Assembly: GCA_963785755.1 (NCBI GenBank)
Contig: CAWAXG010000013.1
Coordinates: 744,001 to 808,000, forward strand
DNA: 64,000 bases
From: JACCXG01 sp963785755
Lineage (GTDB): Bacteria > Acidobacteriota > Vicinamibacteria > Vicinamibacterales > 2-12-FULL-66-21
Reading direction: 5' to 3'
The translations under genes were made by a program, and so were the position numbers. This document shows positions 8,886 to 16,521 of the stretch, one piece after another (position 1 is the first letter of the stretch; every line of letters begins with the position of its first letter). The notes below the pieces were generated by a model. That model was not told where the DNA came from and searched no databases. It saw only the letters and a list, made by a program, of their open reading frames with translations.

Positions 8886-10749
8886 TCACGAAGCGCGCAG
8901 AATCTTTGCCGGATCGAGCCGCAGCGAACGCCGCGCCGGCACATACGCCGCGACGGATGAGACGATCCCGAGCAGAAGACCGACGCAAAGGAAGATCACG
9001 GGATCGAGCACGAGAATTCCAGCGATCGCGGACGACATCAGCTGCGACAGCACGACGGCCAGCACCAGGCCGATGACGCAGCCCAATCCCGGTCAGCGCA
9101 CTCGCTTGCTTCAGCGCGGCGCGAAGCACATCGCGTCCGGTCGCGCCAAGAGCCATCCGAACGCCGAACTCATGGATGCGTTGTGAAACGGCGTAAGCCA
9201 TCATGCTGTAGGTGCCGACGAAGGACAGCACCAGGGCAAACCCTCCACAAATCGCCATCAGCGTCGCCATGAAATTGAGGCCGAATGTGCTGTCGACGAT
9301 CGCTTGTTGCATCGTCCGCACGCGGTCGATGGCCAGCAACGGATCGGCTGACGCAACAGCCGACCGGATCCCGCCGCCGATCGAAGCCGGCTCCCCGTGT
9401 GTCCTGACCGCCGCACTGATCCCCGCGAGCGATGGCGCCTGACGCAGCGGGACGTAGACCGCAGAGTAATCGATCCCGTCCCACCAGTTGTACATCGTCA
9501 CATCCGCCGCGACGCCGACGACGGTGACCCAGGTTGCAGGTGTGCCTTCGAGGCGCAGCCGCCGGCCGATCGGATCGCGGCCGGGCCAGAACCTCGTTGC
9601 CGTCGAGGCACTGACGATCGCCACCTGCTGGGTGTCTTCCCGGTCAGCCGTCGAAAACGGGCGGCCGCCGACGAGCGGGATGCGCATCGTGCCGAAGTAG
9701 CCGGATGACACGGCGCGAAATCCGGCACGTGGCCGGCGCGCGGGATCGTCGACGGCGTCTCCCTCGATCGTGATGTCCACGGTCGGACTCCAGCCGGCGG
9801 CTGGCAGTATGTTCGCGAGCGCCGCGCCCTGGACACCGGGGATGGCTTCGATCCGGTCGAGCAGAGCGCTGGCCAGTTGACGCCTCGATTGAACGTCCCT
9901 GTATTTGGTGTCGGGCACGGGAATGTCGAATGTCAGCAGTCGCTGGGTGTCGAAGCCGCCGGATTGCTTGACCATCCGGATGCCGGCATCGAACGCCAGG
10001 CTGGCCGCGACCAGCAGCGCGAGCGCGAACGCGATTTCAGCTGCGACGAGAGCCTGCCTGATGCGCTGGCGCGGCACGCTCCCGCCGGTCCCGCGTTCTC
10101 CCTGCTTCAGGGCCGCGGTCAGCGCGGTGCGTGTGGCAGCCATGGCGGGAATCAGTCCGAAAATCAGCCCCAATCCGACCGCGACCAGCGGGATCACGGA
10201 TATCAGGCGACTGTCCAGCCGGACATTGTTCCACCCTTCGATGTGGTGCGCGATTTCCGCGGCCATGCTCGAACGAAGCACGTGCAGGCCGATGCTCGCG
10301 AGCAACAGCGCCAGGACCGACGCGACGAGGCCGAGCAGCATGGTTTCCGTCGCGAGTTGCGTGACGATGCGGATCCTCGACGCGCCGAGCACCGAGCGGA
10401 CCGCGAGCTCGCGCTGCCGATCGTTCGCGCGAGCGAGCAGCAACCCCGCCAGATTGAAGCACGCGATGAGCAGGACGAGTCCAGCGCCAGCCTGGAGAAT
10501 CCCGACGAAGGAAGTGCTGGTGTCTTCTCTGAATGCGGTGGACAGTGTCCGAACCGTCACGCCGCGCTCGCGATTCGTGACGGGATACTGCTGTTCGAGC
10601 CTGCGGCTGATGATGTCGAGCTCGGACTGCGCGTCAGCGAGCGAGCGGCCGGAGGCGAGCTTCCCCAAGACGGTCAGCGACCGGCTGCTGCGATCGGTGC
10701 TGCGCTCGGGTGTAAACGCGAGCGGTGCCCATATAGCCACCGGTCCCAC
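8886..10749 (-). pseudogene. ADOP-type ABC permease, 5'-truncated and frameshifted
   Basis: The product resembles MacB/FtsX-like Acidobacterial permeases (ADOP family), which normally have about 800 residues: N-terminal helix, periplasmic MacB_PCD, three-helix FtsX block, second PCD, second FtsX block. Here the reading starts inside the first PCD (VAIWAPLAFTPE) and about 200 N-terminal residues are missing; upstream the frame meets a stop at 10804-10806, next to the calcium ATPase start. The first FtsX block (GILQAGAGLVLLIACFNLAG), second PCD and the start of the second FtsX block follow. One extra base near 9081 then shifts the frame before the conserved ending PARRSLRLDPAKILRAS. The truncation suggests a rearrangement at about 10750-10800 or an assembly join. 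Confidence 0.8.
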
Positions 10750-10818
10750 CTGGCGCCTCGACCGTTGATTCGGGAATTCTGATTGTTGGGTCGTGCCGAT
10801 CCATCATGATCGGTGCCG

Positions 10819-13590
10819 ATGCCCGCCGCACACCAGCAGTCTGTCGACGAGGTCCTCGCCGCGCTCGGATCCGATCGTCGGCGAGGCCTGACCAGCGCTG
10901 ACGCGCGCGCCAGGCTCGAGCGGCAGGGCGCGAACGAGCTGAAGGCCGAGGCTCCCATCCCCGCCTGGAAGCGTTTCGCCGCGCAATTCCAGGACGTGCT
11001 CGTCATCCTGCTGGTGATCGCGACTGGCATCTCGGCCGGGCTCTGGCTGTACGAGCGCGATTCGGCGCTGCCTTATGAGGCGATCGCGATCGGTGCGGTC
11101 ATTCTGCTCAACGCGATCATGGGCTACGTCCAGGAGTCGCGCGCGGAATCGGCCGTCGCCGCGTTGCGGCAGATGTCGGCTGCCCAGGCGCACGTGTTTC
11201 GCGATGGCGAGCGTCGCACCGTCCCGGCTGCCGAGATCGTCCCCGGCGACATCATCCTCGTGGAGGAAGGGGACACCATCCCCGCAGATGCGCGGGTCAT
11301 CGAGTCGACGTCGCTGCAGACAGCGGAAGCGGCACTGACCGGTGAGAGCCTGCCGGTAGCCAAGGACTCCGACACCGGATCGGGCGGAGACAGCCTCGGC
11401 GATCGGCACAACATGATCTACAGCGGCACGTCGGCCACCTACGGCCGCGGACGAGCCGTGGTCGTCGCCACCGGGATGCAGACCGAGATGGGACGCATCG
11501 CCGGCATGCTGACGGCGGCCGGCGCCGAGACCACGCCGCTGCAGGAAGAGCTCAATCGCGTTGGCAGGCTGCTCGGCATCGCCGTCGTGATCATCGCGGT
11601 GGTGATGATTGCGACGATTTTCATCGTCGAACGCGTTCGCGACGTTGCGGGGATCTTCGATGTCCTGATCCTGGGGGTCGCGCTCGCGGTCGCCGCGGTG
11701 CCCGAAGGCCTTCCGGCGGTGGTCACGGCCGTCCTGTCGATCGGCGTGCAGCGGATGGCCGGCCGCAACGCGATCGTCCGCCACCTCAGGGCCGTCGAGA
11801 CGCTCGGCTCCGCGTCGATCATCGCCTCGGACAAGACCGGCACGTTGACGAAGAACGAGATGACCGTCCGCCAGGTCGTCACCGCGAGCGGCCAGGTCGT
11901 TTTGAGCGGGACCGGCTATGCGCCCGATGGAGAGGCGCGTCAGGAGAACGGCGCTCCGGTCGACGGGGCCGTCCGCCTGGAGCTGGAGCGCGCGCTCACG
12001 ATTGCCGATCGCGCCAACAACGCGACCCTGCACCATCAGGATGGACGCTGGACGATTCACGGTGATCCGACCGAAGCGGCGCTGCTCGTGGCGGCGCACA
12101 AGATCGGGCTCGAGGAGGAGGCTCTTCAACGGCGCTTCGAACGAACGGCGGAGATCCCGTTTTCCTCGGAACGTAAGCTGATGAGCACGGTCCACCGCGA
12201 TGCCGACGCCGCGGGGCGCGTCCTGGTCTTCACCAAAGGGGCGCCGGACGTGCTGCTCACCAGGTGCACGCACGAACTCGTCGCCGACGAGCCGCGGCCG
12301 CTGACCGATGCCCGCAGGCACGCGATCCACGACGCGAACGACGCCCTCGCGGAACGTGCGCTCCGCACGCTTGGCGTCGCGTTCCGATCGCAGGGCGACG
12401 GCGGCGGCATGGCGTCAGGCGAGCAACTCGAACGGGATCTCGTGTTCGCCGGCCTCATCGGGATGATCGATCCGCCGCGCGCCGAGGCCAAAGAGGCTGT
12501 CGCGCGCGCGAAGAATGCAGGGGTTCGGCCGCTGATGATCACCGGTGATCATCCGCGGACCGCCGCAGTCATCGCACAGGAGCTCGGCATCGCGTCCGAC
12601 CGTCGGACGATCACCGGCGCCGAGCTTCAGAGCATGCCGGACGACGCGCTCGAGGAAGCGGTCGGCACGGTATCGGTGTATGCGCGCGTCAATCCGGAGC
12701 ACAAGCTGCGGATCGTCAAGGCGCTGCAGATTCGCGGCGCCATCGTCGCCATGACCGGCGACGGCGTGAACGACGCACCGGCATTGAAGATGGCCGACAT
12801 CGGCGTCGCCATGGGCATCACCGGAACCGACGTCTCGAAGCAGGCCGCCGACATGGTGCTGGCTGACGACAACTTCGCGACCATCGTCGCAGCCGTCGAA
12901 GAAGGACGGGCGATCTTTTCCAACATAAGAAAATTCCTCAGATATTTGCTGTCCTCGAACATCGGCGAGGTGATGACGATGTTCTTCGGGGTCGTGCTGG
13001 CGGGAACGATCGGGCTCGACGCTCAGGATGGGACCGTGGTACTGCCGCTGCTCGCGACGCAGCTGCTCTGGATCAACCTGGTGACCGACGGCACACCAGC
13101 CCTCGCGCTCGGTCTCGATCCCTCGGATCGCACGCTCATGAAGGCGCCGCCGCGGCCGCGGCACGAGGGAGTCATCACAGCGCGGATGTGGGCGGGCATC
13201 TTCTTCGTCGGCATCGTCATGGCGGCCGGAACGCTCTACGTACTCGACGCCTCGCTGCCCGGCGGACTGGTCGAGGGCACTGGCACGCTGGGCAGGGCCC
13301 AGACGATGGCGTTCACTACGCTGATGCTGTTTCAGCTGTTCAACGTCTTCAACGCGCGCTCGGACGAGGACAGCGCCTTCCGCGGCATGCTGCGCAATCG
13401 GTGGCTCTGGGCCGCCGTGGCGCTGTCGGTCGTCCTGCAGCTCGCAGTCCTGTCGATCCCATTCCTCCAGCGCGCCTTTTCAACCGAGTCCCTGAGCGCA
13501 TCGGACTGGCTTCGCTGCACCCTCGTGGCCAGCTCGGTCCTGTGGCTGCGAGAGCTGACGAAGCTCATCACACCCGCGAGAAGGTCGTGA
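10819..13590 (+). CDS. P2-type cation-transporting ATPase, probably calcium
   Basis: 923 residues. It has an N-terminal cation-ATPase domain, an actuator domain with TGES (174-177), M4 with PEGLPA (about 295), the phosphorylation site DKTGTLT (Asp338), the hinge GDGVNDAP (647-654) and M5/M6 with SSNIGEV and NLVTDGTPALALG. The ion-site pattern PEGLPA plus NxVTDG matches PMR1/SERCA-like calcium pumps (PacL group) rather than Na/K or Mg pumps. It would export Ca2+ across the inner membrane at the cost of ATP. The ATG at 10819 is preferred to a GTG two codons upstream; the ribosome-binding site is weak. The stop codon lies inside the first unit of the TGATCGG repeat at 13588. Mn2+ is a possible alternative substrate. 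Confidence 0.93.
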   Translation: MPAAHQQSVDEVLAALGSDRRRGLTSADARARLERQGANELKAEAPIPAWKRFAAQFQDVLVILLVIATGISAGLWLYERDSALPYEAIAIGAVILLNAIMGYVQESRAESAVAALRQMSAAQAHVFRDGERRTVPAAEIVPGDIILVEEGDTIPADARVIESTSLQTAEAALTGESLPVAKDSDTGSGGDSLGDRHNMIYSGTSATYGRGRAVVVATGMQTEMGRIAGMLTAAGAETTPLQEELNRVGRLLGIAVVIIAVVMIATIFIVERVRDVAGIFDVLILGVALAVAAVPEGLPAVVTAVLSIGVQRMAGRNAIVRHLRAVETLGSASIIASDKTGTLTKNEMTVRQVVTASGQVVLSGTGYAPDGEARQENGAPVDGAVRLELERALTIADRANNATLHHQDGRWTIHGDPTEAALLVAAHKIGLEEEALQRRFERTAEIPFSSERKLMSTVHRDADAAGRVLVFTKGAPDVLLTRCTHELVADEPRPLTDARRHAIHDANDALAERALRTLGVAFRSQGDGGGMASGEQLERDLVFAGLIGMIDPPRAEAKEAVARAKNAGVRPLMITGDHPRTAAVIAQELGIASDRRTITGAELQSMPDDALEEAVGTVSVYARVNPEHKLRIVKALQIRGAIVAMTGDGVNDAPALKMADIGVAMGITGTDVSKQAADMVLADDNFATIVAAVEEGRAIFSNIRKFLRYLLSSNIGEVMTMFFGVVLAGTIGLDAQDGTVVLPLLATQLLWINLVTDGTPALALGLDPSDRTLMKAPPRPRHEGVITARMWAGIFFVGIVMAAGTLYVLDASLPGGLVEGTGTLGRAQTMAFTTLMLFQLFNVFNARSDEDSAFRGMLRNRWLWAAVALSVVLQLAVLSIPFLQRAFSTESLSASDWLRCTLVASSVLWLRELTKLITPARRS

Positions 13591-13634
13591 TCGGTGATCG
13601 GTGATCGGTGATCGGGGATCGGGGATCGGGGATC
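13588..13634. repeat. GGTGATC / GGGGATC tandem heptads
   Basis: Three or more copies of GGTGATC pass directly into three copies of GGGGATC with no break in the 7-nt period, and one more GGTGATC follows at about 13641. The first unit supplies the stop codon of the calcium ATPase. The block fills the 68-bp gap between convergent genes. Confidence 0.88.
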
Positions 13635-13658
13635 AGAGCGGTGATCGGGGGAACAATT

Positions 13659-14342
13659 TCAGCGCACCGCCAACGACCGTATCCGCCAGCCGATCTCCAC
13701 CACCGGCATCGACATCAATGCGAGCGCGGTCAGGAAGAGCGGCCAGTTGAAACGCTGCGGCAGCACCTGCCGCGTCGCTTCGATGCCCTGATGCAGCAGG
13801 TGCACCGAATCGGCCATGAACACGTAGAGCGCGAGTCCGATTCCAAGCGCGCTCGCTCCCCAGAGATTGCGCCTGACCGCGGTCATCGGTCCGCGGTCGG
13901 TGAACTGGGTCGCCAGCGTTCCCCACAGGATCATCAATGCCGCGATGCTCACGGGCGCCAGTACCGGCCCCCACCAGGGCAGCGGCAGCAGGAACAGGAC
14001 GTCCCAATCGAAGAGCGATTGCGGCCAGTCCGTCATGATCCGCAGGAAGGCGTAATACAGGATGTCCCACACGCCGAAGGCAATCGCGGTATAGGCGAGC
14101 CGGTGGTGCCACGTCCGCCCCGCGATGGCCCCGACTGCGAACAGCATCACGAGTGTCGCCGCCTCGCGCACGAGCTCGACCGGCCCGAATGCGGCGCTGA
14201 TCGGCAGCGGGTTCGCCTGATGGGGTTGGATTCGATCGACCACCGTCCGCAGGTAATAGACGCTTGCCGATTCCACCCAGGCCATGCCCACGGCGAACGC
14301 CACGACAAGGCACCATACCGTCAGCGGCCGATGATCGTTCAT
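13659..14342 (-). CDS. Membrane protein coupled to IspH, function unknown
   Basis: 227 residues with about six membrane segments (LTVWCLVVAFAVGMAWVESA, LVMLFAVGAIAG, YTAIAFGVWDILYYAFL, LLPLPWWGPVLAPVSIAALM, LWGASALGIGLALYVF, WPLFLTALALM). Its ATG overlaps the ispH stop in an ATGA (14339-14342), so it is translated after IspH. Conserved-looking polar positions inside membrane regions include WHHRLAY and FDWDVLF. I do not recognise a characterised family. Co-expression with IspH could be incidental or hint at lipid/isoprenoid membrane work. Confidence 0.72.
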   Translation of the reverse strand: MNDHRPLTVWCLVVAFAVGMAWVESASVYYLRTVVDRIQPHQANPLPISAAFGPVELVREAATLVMLFAVGAIAGRTWHHRLAYTAIAFGVWDILYYAFLRIMTDWPQSLFDWDVLFLLPLPWWGPVLAPVSIAALMILWGTLATQFTDRGPMTAVRRNLWGASALGIGLALYVFMADSVHLLHQGIEATRQVLPQRFNWPLFLTALALMSMPVVEIGWRIRSLAVR

Positions 14343-15208
14343 ATGCTGGTCGCTCCTGTATCGGCGCCGGCCAGTGCCGCGAGCTCGCGAAGCCGCCGAT
14401 CGATCCGTTCGATCACATCGTCTGGCGTCGACGTGCCGGCCGTGATGCCGATGGTTTCGACGCCGGCGAGCCACTCCGCGCGAAGGTCGCACTCGGTCTG
14501 CACGTGATGGACGCGCGCACAATAGCGGGCGCAGGTGTTCACGAGCTCGCGCGTGTTGTTGCTGTTCGCACCGCCGATGACGATGACGAGATCGCTGCGG
14601 CGGGCGACGTCCACGGCGGCGGTCTGACGCTGCTTGGTCGGCTTGCAGACGGTATCGATGAAGCGAATCTCCGAGGCGGGAAAGCGGCGGCGGATGAGCG
14701 CGACGAGGTGCCGCACCCGGTCAAGCGGCTGGGTCGTCTGGGAGGCAATCCCGATGCGGGGATGCTCGTCGAGCTCCAGGACGTCCTGCTCGTGCAGCAC
14801 GACATCGCAGGCGTCGAGGTCCTCGATGATTCCGCGGACCTCGACATGATCGCGCTGACCGATGATGATCGGGTGATAGCCCTCGCGCACGAGGCTCGCC
14901 ACGGCGCGGTGCGCGACGTGGACGAGGGGACAGGTCGCCTCGACGACCGTCAGGCCCCGCGCGCGGGCGCCGGCCAGCCGGCGCTGTGAGGCGCCATGAG
15001 CGGTGACCATCACGGTGGAGGTCGCCGCCTCCGGCGTCTCACGCACGAAGGCGATGCCCTTGTCCCGCAGGGTCCGCAGGACGGTGGCGTTGTGCACGAG
15101 ATCACCGAGGATCGTGAGCGGCGCGGTCTCCGCCTGATTGATCGCCAGCGCGATGGCGTCGCGGACGCCAAAGCACATCCCGAGATGCTCTGCCCGGATG
15201 ATTCGCAT
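14339..15208 (-). CDS. ispH: 4-hydroxy-3-methylbut-2-enyl diphosphate reductase (LytB)
   Basis: 289 residues. It performs the last step of the MEP isoprenoid pathway, reducing HMBPP to IPP and DMAPP with a 4Fe-4S cluster. The three cluster cysteines are C12 (GMCFGV), C93 (EATCPLV) and C188 (DTVCKPT). The conserved His39 (DLVHN) and the SNNTREL motif near the C-terminus are present. Length is normal for the short form. The CKPTKQRQ stretch differs from the CxATxxRQ of Escherichia coli but matches one branch of the family. It is transcribed from a clear sigma70-type promoter at 15248-15276 and coupled to a downstream membrane protein. Confidence 0.95.
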   Translation of the reverse strand: MRIIRAEHLGMCFGVRDAIALAINQAETAPLTILGDLVHNATVLRTLRDKGIAFVRETPEAATSTVMVTAHGASQRRLAGARARGLTVVEATCPLVHVAHRAVASLVREGYHPIIIGQRDHVEVRGIIEDLDACDVVLHEQDVLELDEHPRIGIASQTTQPLDRVRHLVALIRRRFPASEIRFIDTVCKPTKQRQTAAVDVARRSDLVIVIGGANSNNTRELVNTCARYCARVHHVQTECDLRAEWLAGVETIGITAGTSTPDDVIERIDRRLRELAALAGADTGATSI

Positions 15209-15247
15209 GGATGGCCCGCCGAACTTTGCTGTCGACGTGTTCTTTAC

Positions 15248-15276
15248 AATATAAAGTATTTGCCATCGCTATGCAA
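15248..15276 (-). promoter_or_regulatory. Sigma70-type promoter of ispH
   Basis: On the minus strand, TTGCAT (15271-15276) and TATATT (15248-15253) are separated by exactly 17 nt, 40 nt upstream of the ispH ATG. The local sequence is AT-rich against a GC-rich background. Confidence 0.7.
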
Positions 15277-15310
15277 GGGGCGCAGCGCGCGGGATTTGGT
15301 TGCGCACGTT

Positions 15311-15603
15311 CGGGACTCGGGACTCGGGACTGGGGGCTCGGGCGAGTCTGGGGACTCGGGACTTGGGCCTGCGCTTGAATTCGGGACCGGGGATCACGAC
15401 CGGGGATCAGGGATCGGGGATCAGGCCTTGCGCTAGCACGTACAGCACGAAGTCAATCCCCAATCCCGACGTGCTCCCCGATCCCCGATCCCCGATCCCG
15501 AAGTAAGCCCTAGGCCCGAGTCCCGAGTCCCCAGTCCCGAGATTCGCCCCAGCCCCCAGTTTCCAGTCCCGATTCGATCCCCGATCACCAATCACCGATC
15601 CCG
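15311..15603. repeat. Large fold-back heptad array, GGGACTC and GGGGATC words
   Basis: From 15311 the sequence runs through GGGACTC heptads and then GGGGATC heptads. From about 15470 it runs back through the complements in mirrored order (GATCCCC, then GAGTCCC). The arms are over 100 nt each and imperfect, and the central 50 nt carries AGCACG/CGTGCT words of a third family. It occupies nearly all of the 420-bp gap between the divergent ispH (15208) and the regulator at 15629. No protein-like frame is present. Confidence 0.85.
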
Positions 15604-15628
15604 CCGAAGTTTTAAGTACCATCACCCT

Positions 15629-16462
15629 ATGGGACAGGTGCTGATCGTCGGGACCGGGGGCGACCATGTCGAGGCGCTGCAGCGCAGCAGCCAGCTCGCG
15701 TCGCACTCGTTGATTCGGTGCAGCGGGCCGGTCGAGGCGGTGAGGTACGCGCGCACCCGGAACATCGACGTGCTCCTGACCGACCCCTCGTCCTCGATTC
15801 AGGAGGACCTGGCGCTCGTCAACGAAATCCAGATCGTGCGGCCCGGGGTGAAAGTGATCGTGCTCGTGCCGGCGCTCACCAATACGGACATGATCAAGGC
15901 CCTCCGCGCCCAGGTGTTCGCCTGCTTCGCGGCGCCGTTCGATCATGCCGAGATCGCCGAGATGGCACGGTCCGCCATCACCGCCGCCGATTGGCGCCAG
16001 GCGATTCAGATCGTGTCGGGCCTGCCCAACTGGCTCACGCTCCGGGTCGCCTGCGGGGTCATGAACGCGGACCGGCTCACCCGTTTCCTCTCGGAGTGGA
16101 AAGTCGATATGCCGTCCGAGGAGCAGAATCTTCTGATGACGGCATTCCGGGAGATGCTGCTCAACGCGATGGAACACGGCGCCGGCTTCGATCCGAACAA
16201 GGTCATCGAAGTCACGGCCGCCAAGACGGCGCGGGCGATCGTCTTTCACTTCCGCGATCCCGGCGCTGGATTCGATCCCTCGGACCTGCAGCACGCGTCG
16301 ATAACCGCCGACCCGCACCACGTGCTCGCGACGACCGAGCATCGCGCGGAAGTCGGCCTGCGGCCGGGCGGCTTCGGCATGCTGATCGTCCGGCACGTCG
16401 TCGATGAGCTGGTCTACAACGAGAAAGGCAACGAAGTGCTCATGATCAAGCACATCTCGTAG
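15629..16462 (+). CDS. Receiver-like domain fused to an RsbW-type ATP-binding domain
   Basis: 277 residues. The N-terminal part (1-120) has a CheY-like pattern with an Asp at position 52 (VLLTDP) and a C-terminal Lys-free loop (ACFAAPFDH), so phosphorylation is uncertain. The C-terminal part (about 150-277) is a GHKL ATPase of the anti-sigma/serine-kinase class: N box FREMLLNAMEHG, G1 FRDPGAGFD, G2 GGFGMLIVRHVVDEL. No DHp dimerisation domain or conserved His is present, so it is not a classical sensor kinase. It may control a partner-switching pathway in response to a phosphorelay. The start ATG follows the large repeat; a ribosome-binding site is not obvious. Confidence 0.8.
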   Translation: MGQVLIVGTGGDHVEALQRSSQLASHSLIRCSGPVEAVRYARTRNIDVLLTDPSSSIQEDLALVNEIQIVRPGVKVIVLVPALTNTDMIKALRAQVFACFAAPFDHAEIAEMARSAITAADWRQAIQIVSGLPNWLTLRVACGVMNADRLTRFLSEWKVDMPSEEQNLLMTAFREMLLNAMEHGAGFDPNKVIEVTAAKTARAIVFHFRDPGAGFDPSDLQHASITADPHHVLATTEHRAEVGLRPGGFGMLIVRHVVDELVYNEKGNEVLMIKHIS

Positions 16463-16521
16463 CCGTCCAGTCGGCCCGCCAGGTTGGAACCAACCAAGGC
16501 CGGAGGGATCTAACCCTTCTC

